A stretch of 7,206 nucleotides of DNA from an uncultured Bacteroidales bacterium (GTDB lineage: Bacteria; Bacteroidota; Bacteroidia; Bacteroidales; FEN-979), in NCBI GenBank assembly GCA_903928285.1, contig CAIYQH010000256.1:1-7206 (forward strand), in the 5' to 3' direction. Shown one piece after another: positions 1 through 6,885 of the stretch (positions are counted from its first letter, which is position 1; each line of letters begins with the position of its first letter). The notes beneath the pieces are model-generated. The model had not been told where the DNA came from, ran no database searches, and worked only from the letters and a program-made list of their open reading frames with translations. The position numbers and the translations under genes are program-made.

Positions 1-473
1 AACGGTGGCAAAGAGTGGTCCCGGATATCCCACTGGATTATAAGTTTTTTGATCAGCAGCTTAATGTACTGTATATCAAGGAACAAGACTTTGGCCGTGT
101 GGTCGGCACCTTCACCCTGCTGGCATTTATAATTACGGGGATGGGTTTATTCGGGCTTGCCATGCTGATCGTCGAACGCAGAATGAAGGAGATGTCGATC
201 AGAAAGGTGTATGGTGCAAGTCCGGCAAGCATCGTTTACCTGATCCAGAAGGAGTTTATCGTGTATATTCTTATTGCTGCCATGGTGGCCATTCCGCTTG
301 CCTGGTATTTTTTATCCTTATGGCTCGGTCAGTTCTATTACCGGATCGGGTTGCACTGGTATATGTTCCTGTTTTCGGTCGTGGTAGTGGGAATTTTTGT
401 TTCGGTGATCCTGTTCGTCAAAACCCTCCGGATTCTGCGGGAAAATCCTGCAAATGCGCTTAAATACGAATAA
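1..473 (+). CDS. FtsX/MacB-type ABC transporter permease, C-terminal fragment
   Basis: The gene is open from the window edge in the frame ending at 473, so the 5' part is missing; the GTG at 15 is an internal codon, since the reading frame continues upstream of it. Numbering from that codon, three hydrophobic segments lie at about residues 29-53, 81-103 and 115-137. A charged stretch, ERRMKEMSIRKVYGAS, follows the first, and the protein ends in NPANALKYE. This is the C-terminal FtsX domain arrangement of Bacteroidota MacB-like permeases, in which the charged stretch is the conserved contact with the ATPase. Such permeases use ATP hydrolysis in the cytoplasm to drive extracytoplasmic export or shape changes rather than classical channel transport. 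The stop codon overlaps the next start by one base (TAATG), indicating translational coupling. The probable ATPase partner is the gene at 2683-3354. Substrate unknown. Confidence 0.9.
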   Translation, partial: RWQRVVPDIPLDYKFFDQQLNVLYIKEQDFGRVVGTFTLLAFIITGMGLFGLAMLIVERRMKEMSIRKVYGASPASIVYLIQKEFIVYILIAAMVAIPLAWYFLSLWLGQFYYRIGLHWYMFLFSVVVVGIFVSVILFVKTLRILRENPANALKYE

Positions 474-2665
474 TGAAATTTGTCTTTTATCACCAGCATG
501 ATGCGATGGATTGCGGGCCTGCCTGCCTGCAGATGGTTGCACGGCATTACGGGAAAAAATACCGGATTGTCACGCTGCGTGAAAAGTGTTTCATCACCCG
601 TGATGGCGTATCATTGCTTGGGATCAGCGATGCGGCTGAAGCCATAGGATTCGACACGCTTGGGGTTCAGCTTACCTTTACCCAGTTATCAACAGAAGCG
701 CCACTTCCCTGCATTGCCCACTGGAAGCAAAGGCACTTTGTCGTGGTTTACCGGATCAGCCAGAAGAGGGGTCATCAGGTGGTTCATGTTGCCGACCCGG
801 CTCATGGGAAAATGGTACTGTCAAAAGAGGAATTCCTTGAGGGATGGCTTTCCGGTCATGAGGATGATGGCGCCGGGATCTGCCTTGCCCTTGAACCGGG
901 GGAAGGATTTGACCAGCAGCCGGATGAAACGCCCCGAACATCGAAAATCAGGTTCCTTATCCCATATATCAAACCCCGCCAGCGGGCCATCTTATTCCTG
1001 ATCCTGGGGATGATCGCAGGCAGTCTGATCCAGCTTGTTTTCCCGTTTTTAACACAGTTCATTGTCGACAAAGGGATCAGGAACCGTGACCTGAGCTTTA
1101 TCACCCTGGTGCTGCTGGGCCAGCTCGCCCTGTTCATCGGATTGACCGTCATTGAATATGTAAGGGGATGGGTATTGCTTCACCTCAGTATCCATATCAA
1201 TATTTCGCTGATCTCCGATTTCCTGGGCAAAATCATGAAACTGCCCATTGGTTTTTTCGACTCAAAAATGATCGGCGACCTGATGCAGCGCATCCAGGAT
1301 CACCAGCGGATACAGTCATTCCTGACCATGAGTTCCCTGAATGTGTTGTTTTCAACCATTACCTTTTTCATCTTCGGGGCTGTGCTATTGTATTACAATC
1401 TGCTGATTTTTGTCATTTTCCTGATTGGCAGCACACTTTATGCCCTCTGGGTCTACCTTTTCATGAAAAAACGGAGGGAGCTCGATTACCTGCGATTTTC
1501 AAGGTTGTCGGAAAACCAGAACACCCTGATCCAGATGATCACCGGCATGCAGGAGATCAAACTGCAAAATTGTGAGGAGCAGAAACGACAGGAATGGGAG
1601 ACTATCCAGAACAGTCTCTATAAACTCAGTATCAGGAGCTTAAGTCTCAACCAGTACCAGAGTGCAGGAGCATTGTTTTTCGTGCGGACCAAAGATATCT
1701 TCATCACCTTTCTCACGGCCAGCCTTGTCATCAAAGGGGAACTCACCATCGGGATGATGTTGTCGATCCAGTATATCCTGGGCCAGTTGAACAACCCTGT
1801 GGAGCAGATGGTAAATTTTATCCGCGAAGCTCAGGATGCCAGTATCAGCATGGAACGGTTGGAGGAGGTCAATACCCAGAAAGACGAGGAGGATCCGCTT
1901 GTTCCAGGTCTGAATACCCTTCCCGCCGACAGGAGTATTACCATGGAGGATATCTCCTTTCAGCGGGAAGGGCCTCATTCGCCCTTTGTATTGCGGAATC
2001 TCAGCCTGGTAATCCCATCGAAAAAGGTGACGGCTATTGTTGGATCGAGCGGCAGCGGGAAAACCACCCTGGTAAAGCTGTTGCTCGGTTTCTACAAACC
2101 CGTTACTGGCAGGATCGTCGTCGGCAACACGCCGCTCGAGGATTTCTCAAGCAGCTACTGGCGCAGCCGTTGCGGATCGGTGATGCAGGATGGTTATATC
2201 TTCTCCGATACCATTGGCAGCAATATCGCCCTGAGTGACAAGACCATCGACCAGCAGAAACTTTCGAGAGCCATCACCGATGCCATACTCGACGACTTCA
2301 TTAACCTGCTGCCAATGGGCACAGGCACGCGTATCGGGCAGGATGGCGCCGGGATCAGCGAAGGCCAGAAACAGCGTATCCTGATTGCCCGGGCGATCTA
2401 CCGGAACCCTGAATATCTCTTTTTTGACGAAGCGACCAATTCACTCGATGCCTTCAACGAAAGGAAGATTGTCGAAAACCTTACAGGTTTTTTCCAGGGC
2501 AAGACCGTTGTACTGGTTGCCCACCGGTTAAGTACGATCCGCCATGCTGACCAGATTGTGGTACTGGAAAAAGGCGAGGTGGTGGAGACAGGCAACCATG
2601 AGGAGTTGCTGAAGCTGAAAGGATATTATTATAAACTGATCCGCAACCAGCTTGAGTTGGTGTAG
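473..2665 (+). CDS. Peptidase-containing (C39) ABC exporter, full-length
   Basis: This 730-residue protein has the three-part layout of bacteriocin/peptide exporters that cut a double-glycine leader and export the mature peptide. Residues 1-140 are a C39 cysteine peptidase with an intact active site: Q8 (oxyanion hole), C14 in DCGPAC, H88 and D108. About six membrane helices span residues 171-446. The ATPase domain has Walker A GSSGSGKTT (524-532), Q-loop Q572, Walker B YLFFDE (648-653), D-loop SLD (657-659) and H-loop H684. The signature is ISEGQ (628-632) instead of LSGGQ; all other ATPase motifs are intact. The ATG overlaps the stop of the upstream permease, so the start is well supported. 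It sits between an FtsX permease and its likely ATPase, suggesting one export operon. No precursor peptide with a GG leader was found nearby, so the substrate is unknown. It would act in the inner membrane, probably with a fusion protein encoded elsewhere. Confidence 0.95.
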   Translation: MKFVFYHQHDAMDCGPACLQMVARHYGKKYRIVTLREKCFITRDGVSLLGISDAAEAIGFDTLGVQLTFTQLSTEAPLPCIAHWKQRHFVVVYRISQKRGHQVVHVADPAHGKMVLSKEEFLEGWLSGHEDDGAGICLALEPGEGFDQQPDETPRTSKIRFLIPYIKPRQRAILFLILGMIAGSLIQLVFPFLTQFIVDKGIRNRDLSFITLVLLGQLALFIGLTVIEYVRGWVLLHLSIHINISLISDFLGKIMKLPIGFFDSKMIGDLMQRIQDHQRIQSFLTMSSLNVLFSTITFFIFGAVLLYYNLLIFVIFLIGSTLYALWVYLFMKKRRELDYLRFSRLSENQNTLIQMITGMQEIKLQNCEEQKRQEWETIQNSLYKLSIRSLSLNQYQSAGALFFVRTKDIFITFLTASLVIKGELTIGMMLSIQYILGQLNNPVEQMVNFIREAQDASISMERLEEVNTQKDEEDPLVPGLNTLPADRSITMEDISFQREGPHSPFVLRNLSLVIPSKKVTAIVGSSGSGKTTLVKLLLGFYKPVTGRIVVGNTPLEDFSSSYWRSRCGSVMQDGYIFSDTIGSNIALSDKTIDQQKLSRAITDAILDDFINLLPMGTGTRIGQDGAGISEGQKQRILIARAIYRNPEYLFFDEATNSLDAFNERKIVENLTGFFQGKTVVLVAHRLSTIRHADQIVVLEKGEVVETGNHEELLKLKGYYYKLIRNQLELV

Positions 2666-2682
2666 GAGTTATTACTTGCAAC

Positions 2683-3354
2683 ATGCTTAGAACTGAATCA
2701 TTGGTTAAAGTATTCCAGGCCGCCGACCTGCAAACGACGGCGCTGAATAACATCGACTTCAGGGTACAGACAGGCGAATTTGTAGCCATCATGGGTCCTT
2801 CAGGCTGCGGGAAATCGACCCTGATGAATATCATGGGTCTGCTTGACACGCCAACCTCGGGCAATTATTATTTCATGGGGGAAAATGTAGCCTCCCTGCC
2901 CGAAACAAAAAGGGCGCAGATCAGGAAAGCAAAAATTGGGTTTATTTTTCAGAATTTCAACCTGATCGACGAGCTCACTGTTTATGAAAATGTCGAATTG
3001 CCCCTGATCTACCTGGGAACTGCAAGAACAGAACGAAAAACCAGGGTTTCAGAAATGCTCGATAAACTTGAATTGGGATACCGCAAAAACCACTTCCCGG
3101 TTCAGCTGTCGGGAGGTCAGCAGCAGCAGGTGGCTGTTGCACGATCACTGATCGCGAATCCTTCTTTAATATTGGCAGATGAACCAACAGGCAACCTCGA
3201 TTCAACCAGGGGTGAAGATATCATGAATTTCCTGACAACCCTTAACGAAGGCGGCACAACCATCGTGATGGTGACGCACTCGCAGCGGGATGCCGAGTTC
3301 AGCAGCAGGATCGTCAACCTGTTTGACGGCAGGATCGTAAATGAACGATATTAA
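2683..3354 (+). CDS. MacB/LolD-type ABC transporter ATP-binding protein
   Basis: The 223-residue protein has the normal length for stand-alone MacB/LolD-family ATPases, which couple to FtsX permeases. Motifs: Walker A GPSGCGKST (38-46), Q-loop Q90 in IFQNFNL, signature LSGGQ (142-146), Walker B LILADE (162-167), D-loop NLD (171-173) and H-loop H199. The loop IYLGTARTERKT (109-120) after the Q-loop is typical of the family. The residue normally arginine in LSGGQQQR is glutamine here (LSGGQQQQ). The start is the ATG at 2683, 17 bases after the exporter stop, with AGGAG at 2664-2668; this is a possible Shine-Dalgarno sequence but rather far from the start. The likely partner is the FtsX permease ending at 473, placed on the other side of the C39 exporter. 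Only 24 bases separate its stop from the stop of the convergent kinase gene, and no strong terminator is visible there. Confidence 0.93.
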   Translation: MLRTESLVKVFQAADLQTTALNNIDFRVQTGEFVAIMGPSGCGKSTLMNIMGLLDTPTSGNYYFMGENVASLPETKRAQIRKAKIGFIFQNFNLIDELTVYENVELPLIYLGTARTERKTRVSEMLDKLELGYRKNHFPVQLSGGQQQQVAVARSLIANPSLILADEPTGNLDSTRGEDIMNFLTTLNEGGTTIVMVTHSQRDAEFSSRIVNLFDGRIVNERY

Positions 3355-3378
3355 GGACCAGAAAGCCGGGCCGGCCTG

Positions 3379-4731
3379 TTATAGTTTGATACTGAATACC
3401 GTTTTTTCTCCCGGAACCGAATAAAAATCGAGGTTCCCGCCATGAAGCCTGACAAACTGCCGCGAAAGGCTTAGGCCAATCCCCGAACCCTTTTCCTTCG
3501 TGGTAAAAAAAGGAACAAACATATTTTCGGCAACCACCGGGGGGATTCCCTTCCCGTTATCCTCCACTTCGATGATGGTATGTTCATGCGCTGAATAAGC
3601 CGAGAGTTTAATGGTGCCATTCCGGTTTTCATCACTTGCCTCTATTGCATTCTTAACCAGGTTGATCAAAACCTGTTCAAGCAATTTCCGGTCCATCCTG
3701 ATCTGCAACCCCGGATGACAGGAGATGACCACACTGATGTGCTGCTGCTCAATCTCATCCTGGAAAAGCAATTGAATATCAAGGAACATAGGCTTGATAA
3801 TGATATCCTGGAAATTTGGTTTGGGAAGGTTTGTCAGGTCGCGGTAATTGTTGACAAACTGGATCAAACCGCCGCCCCGTTTTTCAACCATCGCCAATCC
3901 CTTTACAGTTCTCTCGATGGATTGTTCCGTTACCTCCTCCGGTCTTATAATACGGCCTGAATCCTTCATGATGAATATCCGGGACAGCGTATTGACAACC
4001 GAGGTGATCGGCGTGATGGAGTTCATGATTTCATGGGTCAGCACCCGTATAAGCTTCTGCCACGATTCGACCTCCTTTTGGTCAAGTTCCGCCTTGATAT
4101 TCTGCAACGAGACAAGGTGAAGACTTTTTAAACCGGCTTTAAAATCAACCTTTTTCACAGAAAGCTGAACCATTTCATCGTCGATCGTAACCGAAACCAG
4201 TTCTGTCTTTTCAGGTTCTATCTCCAGCAGGAATTTTCCAAATCCCTCCTTATAGGCGTCAAGTCTTGCAAGGTTTTTAACCACATGTACCTTAAACATG
4301 CGTTTGGTCGCATCATTCATGAATTCAACGTGGCCGTCGCCGGTAAAAGAGATCAGCCCGACGGAGGTTTGGTCAACGATGGTTTTAAAGTAATTATTCC
4401 TGATTTCATTATCAACCCTGATCGTCTCCAGATTCTGGTTCAGCTGTGTAAAATAGCTGTACATTTTCCCGAATTCATTCCGTTTCATGGCCGGGGAGAA
4501 GGAAGTTGTGGCTTCCCCGCTCAGGTAGGCCAGGAAGATATCTTCAAGTTTTGTATTGATTTTGTTGATATACCGGATCATTTCCGCCGCCTGTATCACC
4601 AGGATGCATGCGGTAATAATGATTAGCGACAAGTTGGGCAGGTGAAAAATAATGAAGAAGAACAGCAGTGAGGTCAGCAGCAGCAGCATAACCCTGGCCA
4701 TCACATTGTAATAAAATCTCCTACAGACCAT
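3379..4731 (-). CDS. Membrane sensor histidine kinase (NtrY/NtrB-like)
   Basis: This 450-residue kinase should autophosphorylate on histidine and pass the phosphate to the regulator encoded just upstream. Two hydrophobic helices lie at about residues 11-29 and 34-50, joined by only a few residues, so there is no real periplasmic sensing domain. A linker and a PAS-like region (about 108-210, beginning NYFKTIVDQTSVGLISF) follow. The phospho-acceptor motif is LTHEIMNSITPI with H233. The ATP-binding domain has the N box with N361, G1 box DNGKGI (391-396), F box FVPFFTTK (406-413) and G2 box GSGIGL (415-420). The start ATG lies inside the last codons of the regulator gene (11-base overlap), a sign of coupled translation. 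A second start at M11 (base 4701) is possible but would trim the cytoplasmic tip before the first helix. The signal is unknown; it may be sensed in the membrane or in the cytoplasm through the PAS-like region. Confidence 0.93.
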   Translation of the reverse strand: MVCRRFYYNVMARVMLLLLTSLLFFFIIFHLPNLSLIIITACILVIQAAEMIRYINKINTKLEDIFLAYLSGEATTSFSPAMKRNEFGKMYSYFTQLNQNLETIRVDNEIRNNYFKTIVDQTSVGLISFTGDGHVEFMNDATKRMFKVHVVKNLARLDAYKEGFGKFLLEIEPEKTELVSVTIDDEMVQLSVKKVDFKAGLKSLHLVSLQNIKAELDQKEVESWQKLIRVLTHEIMNSITPITSVVNTLSRIFIMKDSGRIIRPEEVTEQSIERTVKGLAMVEKRGGGLIQFVNNYRDLTNLPKPNFQDIIIKPMFLDIQLLFQDEIEQQHISVVISCHPGLQIRMDRKLLEQVLINLVKNAIEASDENRNGTIKLSAYSAHEHTIIEVEDNGKGIPPVVAENMFVPFFTTKEKGSGIGLSLSRQFVRLHGGNLDFYSVPGEKTVFSIKL

Positions 4732-6094
4732 ACTGCTTTATCTTTTTATACAACGTAGGTCGCGAAATGCCAAGTTCCCGCGCAGCATTTGAGAGGTTGC
4801 CCATATTACGCAGAAGGGTTTTCCGGATGATTGTTTTTTCATAATCATCGAACGACGCCGGCACATTTGCAGGATTGTTGCCACTGAGGGGAACCTTTTT
4901 CAGAAACAGATCGTCAGCCTGGATTACGCGCGAATCCGAAAGAATCACAGCCTTCTCAATGGAATGTTCCAGTTCACGGATATTTCCAGGCCACGGATAA
5001 TTTTTCAGTGACTGGAGAGCCTCCTTATCGAAACTCATCTCCCCCTTCCCATATTTCAGTGAAAATTTGTCAAGAAAATAAACCGACATCAGGTCAATAT
5101 CCTGGCCGCGGTCGCGCAATGGCGGCAGGTCAATCTGGATGGTATTGATCCTGAACAGCAGATCCTGCCTGAACAGTCCTTCAACCACCATCTTTTCAAG
5201 GTTTTTATTGGTCGCGCAAATCAACCTGATATCGATAGGTACCACCTTATTGGAGCCAATCGGCACGATTTGCCGCTCCTGGAGTACATTGAGGATCTTC
5301 GTCTGCATGTTCAGCGAGAGATTCCCGATCTCGTCGAGGAACAGGGTACTCTGGTTTGCACTTTCAAACCGCCCGATCCTGTCATTCCTTGCATCCGTAA
5401 AGGCGCCCTTTTTATGTCCAAAAAGTTCACTCTCGAAAAGGGAAACCGGGATGGAGGACATATCGACTGTTACCATTAATTTCCTCGATCGGTTTGATTT
5501 ACGGTGTATCTCCTTGGCGATCAACCCCTTTCCGGTACCATTTTCACCGGTAACCAGGATATTGGCGTCGGTCTGGGAAACCTTATCCAAAATATCCATA
5601 ACCCTTCTGATCTCCGGGCACTCTCCGATAAAATCGGGAAACTGCCGCTCCATGTCGGGTTGAAGCAACTTAACATTTTGTGGCTTGTCCTTAAGTTCCG
5701 ACATCGATTTCCTCAGTTTCAACCCTGCCTTTAACGTATCCAGCAGTTTATCGTTATCCCAGGGTTTAAGAATAAAATCGGTAGCGCCTATTTTAATGGA
5801 TCTTACGGCAAGATCAATGTCGCCATAAGCAGTCATCATGATCACACAGATTGAAGGGTCCATTTTCAGGATCTCGGCCAGCCAGAAAAGTCCTTCGTTC
5901 CCCGTATTAATCCCGGCTGTGAAATTCATATCCAGCAAAACAAGATCATATTGCCCTGTTCTGATGGCGGAGGGAATCAAATTCGGGTTCGTAATAGAGG
6001 TAATAAGGTTAAACTCAAACTCTAAAAAAAATTGCAGTGCCTGTAAAATCTCAGGATTGTCCTCAACAATGAGCAAATTCCCTTTTTTCTCCAT
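4721..6094 (-). CDS. NtrC-family sigma-54-dependent response regulator
   Basis: This 457-residue protein has the classic three-domain layout. The receiver (1-125) has E11/D12, phospho-acceptor D55, T88 and K110. The AAA+ sigma-54 activation domain (about 154-385) has Walker A GENGTGKG (183-190), the sigma-54 contact loop GAFTDA (230-235, usually GAFTGA), Walker B LFLDE (251-255), arginines R309 and R315 in FRQDLLFRIN, and WPGNIREL (368-375). The Fis-type helix-turn-helix covers about 432-457 (GNLSNAARELGISRPTLYKK). When phosphorylated it should form a ring and use ATP to open sigma-54 promoters from upstream enhancer sites. It is the first gene of the two-component operon and overlaps the kinase. 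The divergent gap at 6095-6269 carries a sigma-54 promoter and repeated TTTACA sites that are its best candidate targets. Odd points are D instead of G in the contact loop and G instead of the usual E after the Walker A lysine. Confidence 0.96.
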   Translation of the reverse strand: MEKKGNLLIVEDNPEILQALQFFLEFEFNLITSITNPNLIPSAIRTGQYDLVLLDMNFTAGINTGNEGLFWLAEILKMDPSICVIMMTAYGDIDLAVRSIKIGATDFILKPWDNDKLLDTLKAGLKLRKSMSELKDKPQNVKLLQPDMERQFPDFIGECPEIRRVMDILDKVSQTDANILVTGENGTGKGLIAKEIHRKSNRSRKLMVTVDMSSIPVSLFESELFGHKKGAFTDARNDRIGRFESANQSTLFLDEIGNLSLNMQTKILNVLQERQIVPIGSNKVVPIDIRLICATNKNLEKMVVEGLFRQDLLFRINTIQIDLPPLRDRGQDIDLMSVYFLDKFSLKYGKGEMSFDKEALQSLKNYPWPGNIRELEHSIEKAVILSDSRVIQADDLFLKKVPLSGNNPANVPASFDDYEKTIIRKTLLRNMGNLSNAARELGISRPTLYKKIKQYGL

Positions 6095-6120
6095 AATGCA
6101 ACGCGGTATAAAACTGTAAA

Positions 6121-6128
6121 CAAATTTA
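6121..6128 (-). promoter_or_regulatory. Candidate -7 element (TAAATTTG) for the regulator-kinase operon
   Basis: On the minus strand this reads TAAATTTG, a full match to the Bacteroidota primary-sigma -7 consensus TAnnTTTG, and it lies 26 bases upstream of the regulator ATG. No good TTTG -33 element lies at the usual 19-21 base distance, so the promoter may be weak or need an activator. It sits between the first two TTTACA/TGTAAA sites of the neighbouring cluster, so a protein bound there would be expected to repress or otherwise control this promoter. The match is short and the region AT-rich. Confidence 0.4.
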
Positions 6129-6135
6129 AGCCTAT

Positions 6136-6152
6136 TTTACAAACTATGTAAA
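6136..6152. repeat. 17-bp inverted repeat TTTACA-N5-TGTAAA
   Basis: Two perfect 6-base arms are separated by AACTA, with the centre at 6144, about 109 bases upstream of the predicted sigma-54 start. It is the clearest dimer-binding site in the cluster and lies just upstream of the regulator's candidate -7 element (on the minus strand). Confidence 0.7.
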
Positions 6153-6197
6153 TTAAAATTGCCTTTTTACAACGAACTTTACAATAATAAATCAATA

Positions 6198-6205
6198 TAT
6201 ATTTG
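6198..6205 (+). promoter_or_regulatory. Weak candidate -7 element (TATATTTG) for the GIY-YIG-like gene
   Basis: TATATTTG matches TAnnTTTG on the plus strand and would give a leader of about 58 bases for the gene at 6270. No TTG-type -33 element is found at the right distance, and the region is rich in TA steps, so it may be chance. It is recorded as the alternative to the stronger sigma-54 promoter downstream. Confidence 0.2.
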
Positions 6206-6226
6206 ATAATAAACACTTTAACATTT

Positions 6227-6242
6227 TGGCACAATTATTGAT
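6227..6242 (+). promoter_or_regulatory. Sigma-54 (-24/-12) promoter of the GIY-YIG-like gene
   Basis: The sequence TGGCACAATTATTGAT aligns with the sigma-54 consensus TGGCACG-N4-TTGCW. The -24 element TGGCAC is perfect, the spacing is exact (GG at 6228-6229, G of the -12 element at 6240), and the -12 element reads TTGAT instead of TTGCW, a single mismatch at the normally conserved C. The predicted start is about 6253, giving a leader of about 17 bases before the ATG at 6270. A sigma-54 activator is encoded divergently next door and repeated sites lie at enhancer distance upstream, which together support the call. Confidence 0.7.
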
Positions 6243-6269
6243 TAAGTATCATTTCGCACAACAAAAGGG

Positions 6270-6806
6270 ATGTCGGAACAAACAGTAATCATACATATCA
6301 ACGGATACTGGAGAGAGGGGAATAAATCTGAGATTAAAAAATCTCCGGGTCTTTTTTTTGTGTATGAAACTCATGTTAAAGAGGGTGATTATGCGCTTGA
6401 TCTGTTAAGGTTGATTTATGTTGGCGAAACTGAAAATATCAGGGCAACTATCATGGATCCTGACGGTTACAACACCTTGCAAAAACACATCAAACCCGGA
6501 AACGAATTATGTTATGCCTTCGCCCAGGTTGATTCCTTCCTGCGGACACGTGTCAAGGCGGCTTACGTGTTAACCCAAAAACCCCCTGCTAATTCCGACA
6601 TGAAGGATCCATTTCCCTATGATAAAACCATCCTCCTTTCCACAGGCAGAACGGCCCTGATCAACCCGGTGATCACTGTGAAAAAAAACACCCCGGTTTC
6701 CTCTGGCTTCTCCATGCACCGTCTTCATAACGAGATGATTCCAGTCCGTACAGCCCAGGTATTTTCCTTTTCCACGGCAGCCCGAAGATATGCCATGGGC
6801 GAATAA
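6270..6806 (+). CDS. GIY-YIG-like small protein, probably lacking the catalytic glutamate
   Basis: The 178-residue protein has the outline of a GIY-YIG domain. GLFFVY (27-32) occupies the GIY strand and LIYVGETENIR (48-58) matches the YIG strand plus the following N and R. A helix ending in KAAYVLTQKPPAN (96-108) matches the closing helix that in UvrC-type domains carries E, then P and N. In that alignment the catalytic, metal-binding glutamate falls on K96, while P105 and N108 are kept, so nuclease activity is doubtful. GIY-YIG proteins normally cut DNA; this one may only bind nucleic acid or have another role. The ATG is preceded directly by AAAGGG and by the sigma-54 promoter, which supports this start. 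Residues from about 140 to 178 follow an A8 run (6681-6688) and look less protein-like, so the natural end could be shorter. It is divergent from the two-component operon and is its best candidate target. Family assignment is by motif only. Confidence 0.75.
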   Translation: MSEQTVIIHINGYWREGNKSEIKKSPGLFFVYETHVKEGDYALDLLRLIYVGETENIRATIMDPDGYNTLQKHIKPGNELCYAFAQVDSFLRTRVKAAYVLTQKPPANSDMKDPFPYDKTILLSTGRTALINPVITVKKNTPVSSGFSMHRLHNEMIPVRTAQVFSFSTAARRYAMGE

Positions 6807-6885
6807 CGGCATACTTCCCCCTTATCATAAATTCAGTCTGTAAGGTACGAATACTTTTAGATGAACAGGACCCTTTTTCTGAAAC

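Larger units (their letters stand above)
6115..6183. promoter_or_regulatory. Cluster of five TTTACA/TGTAAA sites, candidate enhancer (UAS) for the NtrC-type regulator
   Basis: Copies lie at 6115-6120 (TGTAAA), 6136-6141 (TTTACA), 6147-6152 (TGTAAA), 6166-6171 (TTTACA) and 6178-6183 (TTTACA). The second and third form a 17-bp dyad, TTTACA-N5-TGTAAA (6136-6152), similar in length and form to known NtrC-type sites. The last two are direct repeats 12 bases apart. Relative to the start predicted from the sigma-54 promoter (about 6253), the cluster spans roughly -138 to -70, the usual enhancer distance. A rough hand estimate from the local 23% GC gives about 0.1 expected copies of this hexamer over both strands. 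That the neighbouring regulator binds here is inference. Confidence 0.55.

Noticed and set aside
2665..2680. Possible sigma-54 promoter (AGGAG...TTGCA) just before the ATPase gene
   Set aside because: The -24 half is poor and the spacing is one base too long; AGGAG is more simply a weak ribosome-binding sequence inside an operon.
3365..3375. GCCGGGCCGGC between the convergent operons as an intrinsic terminator
   Set aside because: As a hairpin it has at most four pairs with a three-base loop, and no T-run follows on either strand.
3612..3619. TGGCAC on the minus strand inside the kinase gene
   Set aside because: No TTGC-like -12 element follows at the right distance, and it lies inside coding sequence.
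6022..6234. Minus-strand 70-codon ORF across the regulator's upstream region
   Set aside because: It covers AT-rich promoter sequence and the regulator's 5' end in another frame; its composition is Ile, Tyr and Cys rich with no recognisable domain.
6330..6359. GAGATT-AAAA-AATCTC followed by T8 as an early terminator in the GIY-YIG-like gene
   Set aside because: The stem is short and AT-rich, six bases separate it from the T-run, and it lies inside well-supported coding sequence.
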